Assembly (NCBI RefSeq): GCF_001514495.1
Contig: NZ_BCNM01000002.1
Location: 1 to 64,000, forward strand
Length of the DNA: 64,000 nucleotides
Direction: 5' to 3'
Source: Paenibacillus pabuli NBRC 13638
GTDB lineage: Bacteria > Bacillota > Bacilli > Paenibacillales > Paenibacillaceae
In this document: positions 8,112-16,889 of the stretch, piece by piece
Position numbering within the stretch: position 1 is the first letter of the stretch
Layout of the letters: each line of letters starts with the position of its first letter
The notes under the pieces: model-generated
The model's input: only the letters and a program-made list of their open reading frames with translations
The model's database searches: none
What the model was told of the DNA's origin: nothing
Made by a program: the position numbers and the translations under genes

Positions 8112-9479
8112 ATGTCCACTAAAAAAGTAACGATTCAGGTTACCGGCTCGGGCATCCTGCAGGACGACGTCATCATGCTGGGCGAAGGGGTACTCAAGGC
8201 CCTTAAAATCCCTTCGGGAAGGCCGCTTCAGCTGCAATTCGGCTCTTTCCGCCGTGAAGTCACAGTCATTCCGGTACCACGGTATGACGGGCTGCGCATT
8301 AATCAGACGGTCGCCAGCAAGACCGGCCTTGTTCCTCGCTCGGTCCTGAGGGTATCCTATCGTTCAGCCAGCCGTACGCTTCGCCTGGGACCCTACATCA
8401 GTGTAATGGTCAGCCAGGATTATCCCGATCAGACCGATCGGCCCTTTGGCTCCATCACGATGTTCTGTCAAGAACTGGTGCATGCCTGCCGTAAGCAGGG
8501 CGCCTATGTATCCTTTTTCACACCGGAGGATATTGGAGCGGTAACGGGTTATATGAAAGGCTGGGTGTATGATGACGGCTGGAAAAAGACCGTTCTGCCT
8601 ATAGCAGACGTCGTCAATAACCGGCTGACGTCCCGTAAGCTTGAGAACAAACCTAGCGTACAGCATTTCATGAAAGAAGTAAAATCGCTCTATGGTACAC
8701 AAACCTTCAACGAAAAATTTCTGGACAAAAACGAAGTATTCGATGCCCTAAAGTCCATATCGACGCTGAAGAGAGTCCTTCCCGAATCCCATTTGCTCAA
8801 AGCTTCGGCTATGCTCAAAACCATGTGTAACCGATATCCGGTTGTGTTTCTCAAGCCGGTTCGCGGGTCACTGGGCAAGGGGATTATCCGGGTCTCCCGT
8901 CAAAGCGATGGAAGTTTCCTCACCCTCGCCACTGCCGTTGGAGGTACCCGCAAACAAACGTATACCTCTCTGGATAAACTGTATGCCAGTCTGTCAGGGA
9001 AAATGAAAACGACGCGTTACCAGATCCAACAGGGTCTGACTCTTATTGATAATAGCGGCAGACCCGTAGATTTCCGTGCGCTTGTGCAAAAGAACCGTAC
9101 GGGCAAATGGAGTGTGACCTCCATCGTCGCACGTATTGCAGGGGGCAGCCATTACGTATCCAATCTGGCAAGGGGTGGAAGTCTCAGTACCGTCAAGGAA
9201 GCTGTAGCCAAAACCCAGTTGTCCGGGTCAGCCAAAGCCTCGGCTTATGCAGCTCTGCATACGGCTGCTTTGGATATCGCCAAAGGCATTGAGGGAGCGA
9301 TCCCTGCCCATTTTGGTGAACTCGGCATCGATCTGGCCTTGGATACTTCGGGTAGAGTTTGGCTGCTCGAAGTCAATTCCAAGCCATCCAAGAACGATAA
9401 TACACCGCTTAGCGAGAGCAAGATCAGACCTTCGGTCAAGGCCATGCTGGAATACTCCACCTACCTGGCTGGCTTCTGA
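8112..9479 (+). CDS. YheC/YheD-family ATP-grasp protein 1 (long form)
   Basis: First of five tandem paralogues, 455 residues. Residues 1-100 form a beta-rich N-terminal domain seen only in paralogues 1 and 3; the rest is an ATP-grasp ligase domain. The phosphate-binding loop is FLKPVRGSLGKGIIR, the middle strand is PVDFRALVQKN, and the metal/ATP site is GELGIDLALD followed by LLEVNSKPSK, giving the D, E-x-N set of the fold. YheC and YheD of Bacillus are spore coat-associated proteins, and relatives are predicted amide-bond ligases. The substrate is unknown. The start is the ATG behind AAGGAG; the upstream in-frame ATG at 8022 has no ribosome site. Confidence 0.9.
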   Translation: MSTKKVTIQVTGSGILQDDVIMLGEGVLKALKIPSGRPLQLQFGSFRREVTVIPVPRYDGLRINQTVASKTGLVPRSVLRVSYRSASRTLRLGPYISVMVSQDYPDQTDRPFGSITMFCQELVHACRKQGAYVSFFTPEDIGAVTGYMKGWVYDDGWKKTVLPIADVVNNRLTSRKLENKPSVQHFMKEVKSLYGTQTFNEKFLDKNEVFDALKSISTLKRVLPESHLLKASAMLKTMCNRYPVVFLKPVRGSLGKGIIRVSRQSDGSFLTLATAVGGTRKQTYTSLDKLYASLSGKMKTTRYQIQQGLTLIDNSGRPVDFRALVQKNRTGKWSVTSIVARIAGGSHYVSNLARGGSLSTVKEAVAKTQLSGSAKASAYAALHTAALDIAKGIEGAIPAHFGELGIDLALDTSGRVWLLEVNSKPSKNDNTPLSESKIRPSVKAMLEYSTYLAGF

Positions 9480-9509
9480 AGAGTCACCATTGAATGGAGG
9501 TGCAGAACG

Positions 9510-10697
9510 ATGTTCCCACACACTCAGACCAAAACAGTAGCGATCCTGGTTCGGGCAACAGAAGACTCGCCTCCTTTCGCGGATGAACTCTTCTGTCGTA
9601 GACTCAGTCTGGCAAGTTATCGATACGGCTTGAATATCATCGTGCTGGCCGTACCAACTGATCCTCATGTATCCCCGTTGAAACAGGGTTATGCATACAT
9701 TAGAGGGCAATGGGATACGGTGCCTCTTCCTGCAGTGGACCTGTTGATGGACCGCTGTCTGCAGCCGCTCCCCAAAACATTCAGACAACAACTTCAGGAC
9801 CTGGTTCCTCCCGGCGGCAGACCTCGCCGTTACTGGTCTGCTTCCTTGCCTGGTAAGTGGAAAGTGCACCGCATCTTGTCTGGTGATGACAGATTGCGTG
9901 CGCTTCTTGCACCCACGACAATGCTTCAATCCAATACCTTGTGGCAACGCTGGCTGGAAGAATGGCCCCAAGGCATTTTCTTCAAACCTGTGTCGGGCAC
10001 TCATGGTAAAGATACTTTTCGTCTCTATCGCGGAGACCATCATTCCTCCTGGATCATAGAGGGGAGAAATACACGCAATGAACTAATTCACCGTACATTT
10101 GATCGCCCTCAGGACGTATCAGCCTGGTTGGATTTACACAAGGCCGAAAAAAAGATGATTATGATGCCGTATCTGGAGCTGAGTCATCATGGACGACCGT
10201 TTGACATCAGAGCCTTGGTGCAAAAAAATGGGCACGGACGCTGGTCTCTAACCGGATGCATGGTACGGGAAGGACCCACAGGTTCACTCACTTCCAATTT
10301 GCATGGAGGGGGAAAGGCTCACCCTGCGCTTCCTTATCTGCTGGAACGCTACGGGAGCGTTCATACCAACGATCTGCTGGAGGAGATCAGGCATGCTGCA
10401 GCCCTCATCCCCACCCTGCTCGAGAGCCACTTCGGCAGGCTTGCTGAATTGGGGCTTGATTTCGGAGCAGATGTCCAGGGACGACTCTGGCTGCTTGAAG
10501 CCAATTCAAGACCGGGCCGCTCCTCATTTGCAGAGGCAGGTGACCGACGAATGCATGCTCTTACCTACACCCGGCCGCTGGCCTATGCCCGTTATTTGCT
10601 GCAACAACATGTTCTAACGGACGTAACGCGTCCACTGAAAATGCCGAATACATCCAGCAAAGCTGGCCTGAAACCCATCCCGATTCACGGCGGCTGA
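9510..10697 (+). CDS. YheC/YheD-family ATP-grasp protein 2 (short form)
   Basis: Second array member, 395 residues, lacking the beta-rich N-terminal domain of paralogues 1 and 3. It begins directly with the preATP-grasp part (TKTVAILVRAT). The last-strand site is intact (ELGLDFGAD, LLEANSRPGR) and so is the PFDIRALVQKN strand. The glycine-rich loop reads FFKPVSGTHGKDTFRL; the G-K/N/R-G-I of the other four is replaced by G-K-D-T, so nucleotide binding may differ. It starts 30 bp after gene 1 behind GGAGGTG. Function is inferred as an ATP-dependent ligase-like spore protein; substrate unknown. Confidence 0.88.
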   Translation: MFPHTQTKTVAILVRATEDSPPFADELFCRRLSLASYRYGLNIIVLAVPTDPHVSPLKQGYAYIRGQWDTVPLPAVDLLMDRCLQPLPKTFRQQLQDLVPPGGRPRRYWSASLPGKWKVHRILSGDDRLRALLAPTTMLQSNTLWQRWLEEWPQGIFFKPVSGTHGKDTFRLYRGDHHSSWIIEGRNTRNELIHRTFDRPQDVSAWLDLHKAEKKMIMMPYLELSHHGRPFDIRALVQKNGHGRWSLTGCMVREGPTGSLTSNLHGGGKAHPALPYLLERYGSVHTNDLLEEIRHAAALIPTLLESHFGRLAELGLDFGADVQGRLWLLEANSRPGRSSFAEAGDRRMHALTYTRPLAYARYLLQQHVLTDVTRPLKMPNTSSKAGLKPIPIHGG

Positions 10698-10757
10698 GGC
10701 CCGCATCGCCCTGCTTGCCATGGAACAAAGGATCTTTTCAGGATAGGAGGATAAATC

Positions 10758-12131
10758 ATGAGTTTGACCTTTTGCAATCTGCATTTCACAAAGCAGCCGG
10801 ATAAAGTGGTTTATGTATCCAACGCGTTAATGAAAAGCCTAAATCTATCCGGCAAAAAAACGATACATCTGCGGTTTGGACGTGACCGGGTACCTGCCAC
10901 GATCAAACCAATCAAAAAAGCAGGTAAACATCTCTATCTCGCCTCAGGCATACGCAATCTGATGAACGTTCCAAAAAGAGGCAGTATCTACCTTCGCAAC
11001 CTGCAGAATGATGAAGTTCAACTGGGGCCATTGATTGGCGTATTGTCTGACGGACCAGCTACTGGTACCAGCCCTTTTGGCTCCCGTACGGGTTTCATTA
11101 AACAGCTGCTCCGCGAAGGCAGCCGCAAATCCTATATTTATGCGTTTACCCCACGAGATATTAACTGGCAGAATGAAACAGTATCCGGCTTTTTTCTTAA
11201 CGATAATGGAAGCTTCAGTCGGAAAACAGTACCTCTGCCCGATGTCGTGTACAACCGATTGCCCAGCCGCCGCTCCGACTTCTCACCAGCGATCAATCAA
11301 CTGAGGGAGCGATTCATTCGACGTAAAATCCCTTTCTTCAACTGGAGCTTCTTTAACAAATCAGATATCTACAATTTGCTGGAGAATGACCCGGCAGCAG
11401 GGAGATATATACCTGAGTCCATCACCAATCCGACGGTGGAACAGATGAGAGAGATGCTCGATCGCCATCAGTTTGTCTACTATAAGCCTACAGCGGGCAG
11501 TTTGGGCAATGGCATCTACCGATTGACCTACTCCCCCAAACGTGGATATTTTGCCCGATATCGAAAAAAAAGCGGCAACGCACTTCTGCGCTTCGGCTCA
11601 TTTAACAGCCTGATGCGCATGCTTCAAGGCAGACATGGCAAACAGCTTCGCGGTTATGTTGTTCAACAAGGCATCCGTCTTATCGAGATTGACGAGTGCC
11701 CCATTGATTTTCGTTTTCACATGCACAAAAACGGCAACAATCAATGGGTCGTCGTTGGCATCGGCGCCAAAAAAGCTGGTCGCGGCAGTGTAACCACTCA
11801 TATCAAAAACGGCGGCTCCCTGATGACACCGGAGCAGGCACTCAAGCGCAACTTTGGTGAGCGCTCTGGAGAAGTGCTTCAGCATGCCAAATCTGTCGCA
11901 ATAACACTGGCCCAGGCGATTGAAACCCAGCACCAGCATCTGATTGGTGAGATTGGCTTTGATCTGGGCATTGATCAGGAGGAACATGTATGGATGTTCG
12001 AAGCGAACGCCAAACCCGGCCGCTCCATTTTCCGTCACCCTTCGCTGCGGCTGGAAGGAAAATCATCGGTGGAGCACATCCTGGAACATTGCCTGTATTT
12101 GAGCAAATTCCGGAAGAAAGACGACATTTGA
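10758..12131 (+). CDS. YheC/YheD-family ATP-grasp protein 3 (long form)
   Basis: Third member, 457 residues, with the same two-part layout as gene 1. A beta-rich N-terminal domain (about residues 1-95, MSLTFCNLHFTKQPDKVVYV) precedes the ATP-grasp domain. The loop is YYKPTAGSLGNGIYRL, the middle strand PIDFRFHMHKN, and the final site GEIGFDLGID and MFEANAKPGR. A GATAGGAGG ribosome site lies before the ATG. Its last codon overlaps the start of gene 4 in TGATG, so the two are probably translationally coupled. Spore-associated role inferred from the family. Confidence 0.9.
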   Translation: MSLTFCNLHFTKQPDKVVYVSNALMKSLNLSGKKTIHLRFGRDRVPATIKPIKKAGKHLYLASGIRNLMNVPKRGSIYLRNLQNDEVQLGPLIGVLSDGPATGTSPFGSRTGFIKQLLREGSRKSYIYAFTPRDINWQNETVSGFFLNDNGSFSRKTVPLPDVVYNRLPSRRSDFSPAINQLRERFIRRKIPFFNWSFFNKSDIYNLLENDPAAGRYIPESITNPTVEQMREMLDRHQFVYYKPTAGSLGNGIYRLTYSPKRGYFARYRKKSGNALLRFGSFNSLMRMLQGRHGKQLRGYVVQQGIRLIEIDECPIDFRFHMHKNGNNQWVVVGIGAKKAGRGSVTTHIKNGGSLMTPEQALKRNFGERSGEVLQHAKSVAITLAQAIETQHQHLIGEIGFDLGIDQEEHVWMFEANAKPGRSIFRHPSLRLEGKSSVEHILEHCLYLSKFRKKDDI

Positions 12132-13237
12132 TGGGATTGCAGGATGATTTCAAACCCGTTATTGCTATCCTGACCATGCATGATGATCGACGAATGTTCA
12201 GAGGAAACCATCAGAACTTCCTGGATATTGTGCAGACGGGTGAAACTATGGGATATGTGGTGTACGTCGTGACTGTCCGAGATTTAAATGTGAGCGGCCC
12301 CACTGTGAAAGGATACACGTACAACAATGGAAGCGGGAGATGGACTTCACAGTCCTTCCCTCTTCCCCATGTACTCTACAATCGGATTCCCAACCGGGAA
12401 GATGAACGAAAGCCTTCAGTACAGCGCAAAATTGAAGAATGCATGCGCTCTGGCATCGAGCTGTATAACCCTTTTTTCTTCAATAAATGGAATCTGTTTG
12501 AATGGCTTAAGAAATCCAAATCTACCCAGCACTTAATACCCTATACTCGCCGGATGCGAACGGCCTCCGCTCTGGGTACGGTGCTGAGATCATACCCTTA
12601 CCTGTATCTGAAACCCGAGAGCGGCAAGGCTGGCAAGGGTATCATGATGCTCAAGTTCCAGGAAAGAGAGCGTCTGCCCTACCGGCTTAAAATACAAAGT
12701 ACCCGTAAGAGTACCACATACAAAACAGCTACACTCGCCAAATTATGGACCCGAATTCGCAAGGAAACCGGCCACACGCCTTATATTATGCAACAGGGCA
12801 TTGAACTGGCATCATCACACAAACGTCCATTCGATCTGCGAGTACTCGTACAAAAGAACAGCAAGGGTCAATGGAGCGTAACCGGCGTTGGTGCCCGTCT
12901 GGCCGGCTCTCGAAGCATTACCACCCACGTTCCGCGAGGAGGTACGGTGGAGGATCCGGAAAAACTGCTAACCGATCTGTTTGGGGAAGAAATGTCGGAT
13001 TCATTGATGAAACGCGTGAAATCCACTTCATTGTTGATTGCAAGACAAGTGGAACGGGGCTCAGGTCATACCCTTGGCGAGATGTCCATGGACCTCGGCG
13101 TTGACGAACTTGGAGAGATCTGGTTCTTTGAAGCGAACGCGAAGCCGATGAAATTTGATGAACCGCAGATACGACGCAGATCTCTGGAACGCATTTTTCA
13201 GTACAGCGCCTACCTTGCCCGTCAGTCCAAACGATGA
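12131..13237 (+). CDS. YheC/YheD-family ATP-grasp protein 4 (short form)
   Basis: Fourth member, 368 residues, the shortest, starting with the preATP-grasp segment (DDFKPVIAILTMHDD). The loop YLKPESGKAGKGIMML, the strand PFDLRVLVQKN, and the site GEMSMDLGVD with FFEANAKPMK are all intact. I start it at the ATG overlapping the stop of gene 3 (TGATG) rather than at 11990, which would overlap gene 3 by 140 bp. In family 1, 3 and 4 the middle part carries a conserved V-x-Y-N-R-(I/L)-P/T pattern (here HVLYNRIPNR). Substrate unknown. Confidence 0.88.
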   Translation: MGLQDDFKPVIAILTMHDDRRMFRGNHQNFLDIVQTGETMGYVVYVVTVRDLNVSGPTVKGYTYNNGSGRWTSQSFPLPHVLYNRIPNREDERKPSVQRKIEECMRSGIELYNPFFFNKWNLFEWLKKSKSTQHLIPYTRRMRTASALGTVLRSYPYLYLKPESGKAGKGIMMLKFQERERLPYRLKIQSTRKSTTYKTATLAKLWTRIRKETGHTPYIMQQGIELASSHKRPFDLRVLVQKNSKGQWSVTGVGARLAGSRSITTHVPRGGTVEDPEKLLTDLFGEEMSDSLMKRVKSTSLLIARQVERGSGHTLGEMSMDLGVDELGEIWFFEANAKPMKFDEPQIRRRSLERIFQYSAYLARQSKR

Positions 13238-13272
13238 TGAACAGGAATAACAGCAAAAGAAGGTGATTGTTT

Positions 13273-14469
13273 GTGTCCTCACCTGTTCTGGGCATTATGA
13301 CGTTGTACTTAAATGAACATCGCGCTCTGGAAGAACGGAGTATATACCGCAGAATGATCCTTGAGGGGCGCAAGCGGGGACTCGATATCTATGTGTTCAC
13401 ACCTGCCGATGTACATTCAGGAGGCAAGCGGATTGAGGCTTTGGTCTTTCATTCGGAAAAGGGTTGGTCCCGGGAATGGCGTTCATTCCCGGATATGATC
13501 TTTGACCGCTGCCGTATACAGCGTAATCACAGATTCCAGCAATTGCTTGCCTTTCGGGAAAAATATGGGCACCTTCTCTTTTTGAACCGTCCACTACGCA
13601 ATAAATGGACGATTCATCAGACGCTCTCGGGGAAATCAGCCTTTCGTGAGCATCTGCCAGATACCGTTCTGTTTCAGGATATGTCCGATGTGAATCGAAT
13701 GCTGAAAGCCTCCTCACTCATCTATCTGAAACCCATTAATGGAACGGGAGGACGAGGTATTCTCCGTATCGAACGCAGCGGTAGCGAGGCTAACACGGTT
13801 CTAGTGCAAGGACGGGACCAAAAGCGCCGGATCATTACCCCGCGCAAAGTCCATCTGTCACGCCTTGGTTCACTACTCACGCATTGGAATATGAAAGATA
13901 AATACCTTGTTCAGCAAGGTATTCAACTTCAGCTTCCGAATGGTCGTGTTCATGATTATCGAATGCTGGTCCAGAAGAACGGTGAAGGGGAGTGGGAATT
14001 GACCGGTTGTGCAGGACGGATGGGCGCAGAGAAAAGTGTTACTTCCAATCTGCATGGCGGCGGCCAGGCTATTGCGATGCACAAATTGTTGAAACAGTGG
14101 ATTACCGATGAGGAGGAACGGACTGAAATCAATGCCACTGCAGAGAAATTCGGGATTGACGTTGCCACATTTCTGGAGAACACCTATGGTGCCTTGTGTG
14201 AATTGGCTCTGGATCTGGCGATAGACAAGAGCGGACGCATCTATTTGCTGGAAGTGAATCCAAAACCTGCGCGTGAGGTGTTTGCCCGTATTGGTGAGCA
14301 GGATACCTACACCAAAGCTATTACCCAACCACTGGAGTACGCCTTGTGGGTGTACCGTAACCATCCACATTCGAATCGTCCCCCTCGCGGAGTAAAGGTA
14401 ACCAAACCTGTCAAACGCGTAAGAGGTAAAGCTTCAACCCTCAAAAGAACCAGAAAACCACCATTATAA
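13273..14469 (+). CDS. YheC/YheD-family ATP-grasp protein 5 (short form)
   Basis: Fifth and last member, 398 residues, short form. It has the loop YLKPINGTGGRGILRI, the middle strand VHDYRMLVQKN, and the terminal site CELALDLAID with LLEVNPKPAR. A basic tail (about 25 residues rich in K and R) is unique to this copy. The start is put at the GTG at 13273, seven bases after AAGGTG; the in-frame TTG at 13267 is too close to that site. A strong terminator follows, so genes 1-5 probably form one transcript. Role inferred as for the others. Confidence 0.88.
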   Translation: MSSPVLGIMTLYLNEHRALEERSIYRRMILEGRKRGLDIYVFTPADVHSGGKRIEALVFHSEKGWSREWRSFPDMIFDRCRIQRNHRFQQLLAFREKYGHLLFLNRPLRNKWTIHQTLSGKSAFREHLPDTVLFQDMSDVNRMLKASSLIYLKPINGTGGRGILRIERSGSEANTVLVQGRDQKRRIITPRKVHLSRLGSLLTHWNMKDKYLVQQGIQLQLPNGRVHDYRMLVQKNGEGEWELTGCAGRMGAEKSVTSNLHGGGQAIAMHKLLKQWITDEEERTEINATAEKFGIDVATFLENTYGALCELALDLAIDKSGRIYLLEVNPKPAREVFARIGEQDTYTKAITQPLEYALWVYRNHPHSNRPPRGVKVTKPVKRVRGKASTLKRTRKPPL

Positions 14470-14505
14470 TTGGCGGATAATTAACATTAAAACGAATTCT
14501 TAAAC

Positions 14506-14555
14506 AAAAACCTACCACTCCACGTCCATGCGGACGTGGGAGCGGTAGGTTTTTC
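14506..14555. terminator. Strong bidirectional terminator
   Basis: ACCTACCACTCCACGTCC pairs with GGACGTGGGAGCGGTAGGT around an ATGC loop, with A-run and T-run flanks. It separates the ATP-grasp array from the convergent HAD gene. Confidence 0.9.
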
Positions 14556-15241
14556 TATTCTGCTTCCCGATATAAACGAAGGAGTTCCGTAAAATCAGAG
14601 ATCAGTGCATCCGATCCGGCAAGTTCTTCGTCCCGACCGAACCCCGCATAGGCGCAGCCGATAACGGTCTGATTGTTCATTTTGCCTGCCTCCACATCAG
14701 AAGAGCGATCCCCGACCATCCATGCATCCTGAATCCGATGCTTCTCAAGCAGGATTTGAACCAGGTTAACTTTGGATGGTGTCTTGTACTGTCCTGCACT
14801 ATACACGCCTTCAAAGAGCGGCATGATCTCATGAGCAAAGGCTACGCCTTTGACATAATCCTCCAGACCGTTACTGGCAACAAACAACCGCACACCCTGT
14901 TCCTTCAATGCTTCCAACGTCTCTTTTACATGCGGGTACAACTGAGAGCTTCCCCCATCCAATCCCTCAATCTCCAACTGGAGCAACAGTTCGTCAGCAC
15001 GTCGATGGGCCGCTACGGACGCTTCAGGCATAACCACTTTCCATATATCTTCAAGTAACATTCCTAGGCTCCCCAGCATCCGTTCTTCAGGGGGAGTCTC
15101 TCCCTCATAATGCCCCTCAGCTCGCAATGTATCGAACAACTGCTGATAGGCTGGAAGCAACAGGGTCTCAGTCTGAAACAACGTACCGTCCATATCAAAT
15201 ATCATTGCTTCCGGTTTACGCAATACCGTCTCTCTCGTCAT
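14555..15241 (-). CDS. HAD-superfamily hydrolase, phosphoglycolate phosphatase-like
   Basis: A 228-residue haloacid dehalogenase-type phosphatase. Motif I is DMDGTLFQTE (nucleophile Asp near residue 15), followed by an alpha-helical cap. Motif II is FVASNG, the motif III lysine lies in YKTPSK, and motif IV is MVGDRSSDVEAG. The substrate cannot be read from sequence; small phosphate esters are typical. The start is the ATG at 15241, preceded by AAAGGA; the frame stays open to 15340 without a ribosome site. Confidence 0.88.
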   Translation of the reverse strand: MTRETVLRKPEAMIFDMDGTLFQTETLLLPAYQQLFDTLRAEGHYEGETPPEERMLGSLGMLLEDIWKVVMPEASVAAHRRADELLLQLEIEGLDGGSSQLYPHVKETLEALKEQGVRLFVASNGLEDYVKGVAFAHEIMPLFEGVYSAGQYKTPSKVNLVQILLEKHRIQDAWMVGDRSSDVEAGKMNNQTVIGCAYAGFGRDEELAGSDALISDFTELLRLYREAE

Positions 15242-15374
15242 GTCCAATGTTCCTTTCCGATTGGGATATGTATTCGGAATCGTTCCCCCTCCATGATAAA
15301 CATAAACGTTTGCCAGTGTAAACCGCGCAATGTAAAACAATTGGTATCATCAACATTATACACAACCAACAAAC

Positions 15375-15505
15375 CTGAAGTATCCGCTGTTGTTGAGAAC
15401 ACCGCATCAGCAACGGAAGAGGTATCGGCCATGACGGAGGAACAACTTGCTTCCTTGCGGGAAATATTGAACACAAGTCTACTTCGAGCGTCAGCATCAT
15501 TTTAG
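15375..15505 (+). pseudogene. Remnant of a methyl-accepting chemotaxis protein C-terminus
   Basis: On the plus strand the last 42 or so codons before a TAG at 15503 read VVENTASATEEVSAMTEEQ then LASLREI. This resembles the C-terminal methylation-helix end of bacterial chemoreceptors (SATEEVSASTEEQLAS type). No start, receptor or HAMP part lies upstream: the preceding sequence on this strand overlaps the HAD gene. The last 9 bp overlap the end of the Gfo/Idh gene. I read it as a fossil tail of a deleted chemoreceptor gene. The similarity is from memory of the family, not from a search. Confidence 0.5.
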
Positions 15506-16480
15506 GGACGGGATTGATTCGGGATTACGCAGCGCCTCAAGAACTAGTTGGGCCTGATAGCCATCGTTAAAATCGTATATTTTGGCAGGTTTCCCCTGAA
15601 TACGTGCAATGACATGTTTGAGTACAGGCAGCTGACTTAAAGATTCCTGTACTTCAACTAGGCCCAGGGGTTGTCCAACAGGTCCGCTCCACAGCTGATC
15701 CCAGTTTTCTAGAGCAATCGTTCCTTCCGTGCCATATACAATCATGGAGACACGTTCCTCACCTGCAATATGGGCGATTCCGTTCAACTGGACTCGGGTT
15801 CCATCCTCCAGCTCCATTGCGGCTTGAATTTCATGTTCACATTCATCTGTGTTTTGAGGATACTGAACCTGACTGTCAATCACACGAATAGCTCCAAACA
15901 CGGTTTGGATCATATGAATCCAGTGGATGCCGACTTCAAGAATGAAACCTCCCTGCTCCCGGCTGGTAATCCATTCATTCTGCTGCCACGCCCGTGGCCA
16001 CTGGGGAAATTGCAGGATCAGATCCATTTTTCGAATCGTTCCAATCGTCTGCTGCTCGATCAACTGTTGCAGCTTCACAACGGATGGTTCATGTGGCATG
16101 GAGAAATGGATAGCGTGCACGACCCCTGCCTTCTCAGCTCCCACCAGCATCGCTCTCGCTTCCTCCACACTGTTTGCCAGCGGCTTCTCACAGAACACGT
16201 GAATCTGGCGCTTCAATGCCTCCATAACGACGGGATAATGAAATTTTGGCGGCACTGCAATATAAAGCAGATCAATCGAATGTTCATCCAGCATTTGCTT
16301 ATAATCCGTATACATTTTTGTATCTGGATGAGAGACAGCAAACGTTATCAAATGTTCCTCACTTGAATCGCATACCGCTACGATCTCGACGTTTTCGGAC
16401 AGCTCTGCCTGTTCCGCTTCCCGTATCATATGTAATCCCATTTTACCCAACCCAACAACAGCCATTTTTATCGTTGTCAT
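15497..16480 (-). CDS. Gfo/Idh/MocA family oxidoreductase
   Basis: A 327-residue NAD(P)-dependent dehydrogenase-like protein. The N-terminal Rossmann fold has VVGLGKMG at about residue 9 and an acidic residue after strand 2 (VCDSS). The family signature CEKPLANSVEEA lies near residue 96, with the catalytic-type lysine in EKP. The C-terminal half has the GGFILEVGIHWIHMI stretch, equivalent to the conserved G-x-x-x-D/E-x-G-x-H of the family. Substrates are usually sugars or inositols; this one is not known. It stands alone on the minus strand. Confidence 0.9.
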   Translation of the reverse strand: MTTIKMAVVGLGKMGLHMIREAEQAELSENVEIVAVCDSSEEHLITFAVSHPDTKMYTDYKQMLDEHSIDLLYIAVPPKFHYPVVMEALKRQIHVFCEKPLANSVEEARAMLVGAEKAGVVHAIHFSMPHEPSVVKLQQLIEQQTIGTIRKMDLILQFPQWPRAWQQNEWITSREQGGFILEVGIHWIHMIQTVFGAIRVIDSQVQYPQNTDECEHEIQAAMELEDGTRVQLNGIAHIAGEERVSMIVYGTEGTIALENWDQLWSGPVGQPLGLVEVQESLSQLPVLKHVIARIQGKPAKIYDFNDGYQAQLVLEALRNPESIPSLK

Positions 16481-16697
16481 TCATCTCACTCCAATCGGAT
16501 TCCAGTATAACAGAAAGTTAATTCTTGCCAATCATTTGCACTGATGCGAAATACGAAACGTACGACTCTAATTGATCTACAGATGAAATAATTTATCAAA
16601 TTATATATTTTTTTATATTTTATTCAATATTTATTTCTTCGTAGGTAATTTGTCGCGGGAATATATAACCCGTTTAATTTCCTATATTCAACAAGTC

Positions 16698-16711
16698 ATT
16701 AAGCGCTTACA
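16698..16711. promoter_or_regulatory. Possible CcpA (cre) site
   Basis: ATTAAGCGCTTACA matches the cre consensus TGWAARCGYTWNCW at 12 of 14 positions. It sits about 36 bp before the candidate -35 box at 16747, a distance where CcpA activates some genes. The rest of 16481-16889 is AT-rich with no gene. Confidence 0.35.
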
Positions 16712-16746
16712 ACCTAAGAATCAGGAACTTATACTCATAAAATGAG

Positions 16747-16774
16747 TTGACAAAAAACCACAAAAAAAGATACT
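16747..16774 (+). promoter_or_regulatory. Candidate sigma-A promoter for the ThDP-enzyme operon
   Basis: A perfect TTGACA at 16747-16752 is followed after 16 bp by GATACT (four of six matches). The start codon lies about 115 bp downstream. Confidence 0.4.
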
Positions 16775-16889
16775 CTTCCTAGTAACAAGGATCCATTTCC
16801 TTTTACAACCTTAGACAACGACATACACACCAAAAATGGAATCTGACCTGTGGGTCTAAAAACCTATTTTGTGAAGCGAGGTGTCCCGC

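Noticed and set aside
11990..12130. Upstream start of ATP-grasp gene 4 at 11990
   Set aside because: It would overlap gene 3 by 140 bp in another frame; the TGATG junction at 12129-12133 is the likely start.
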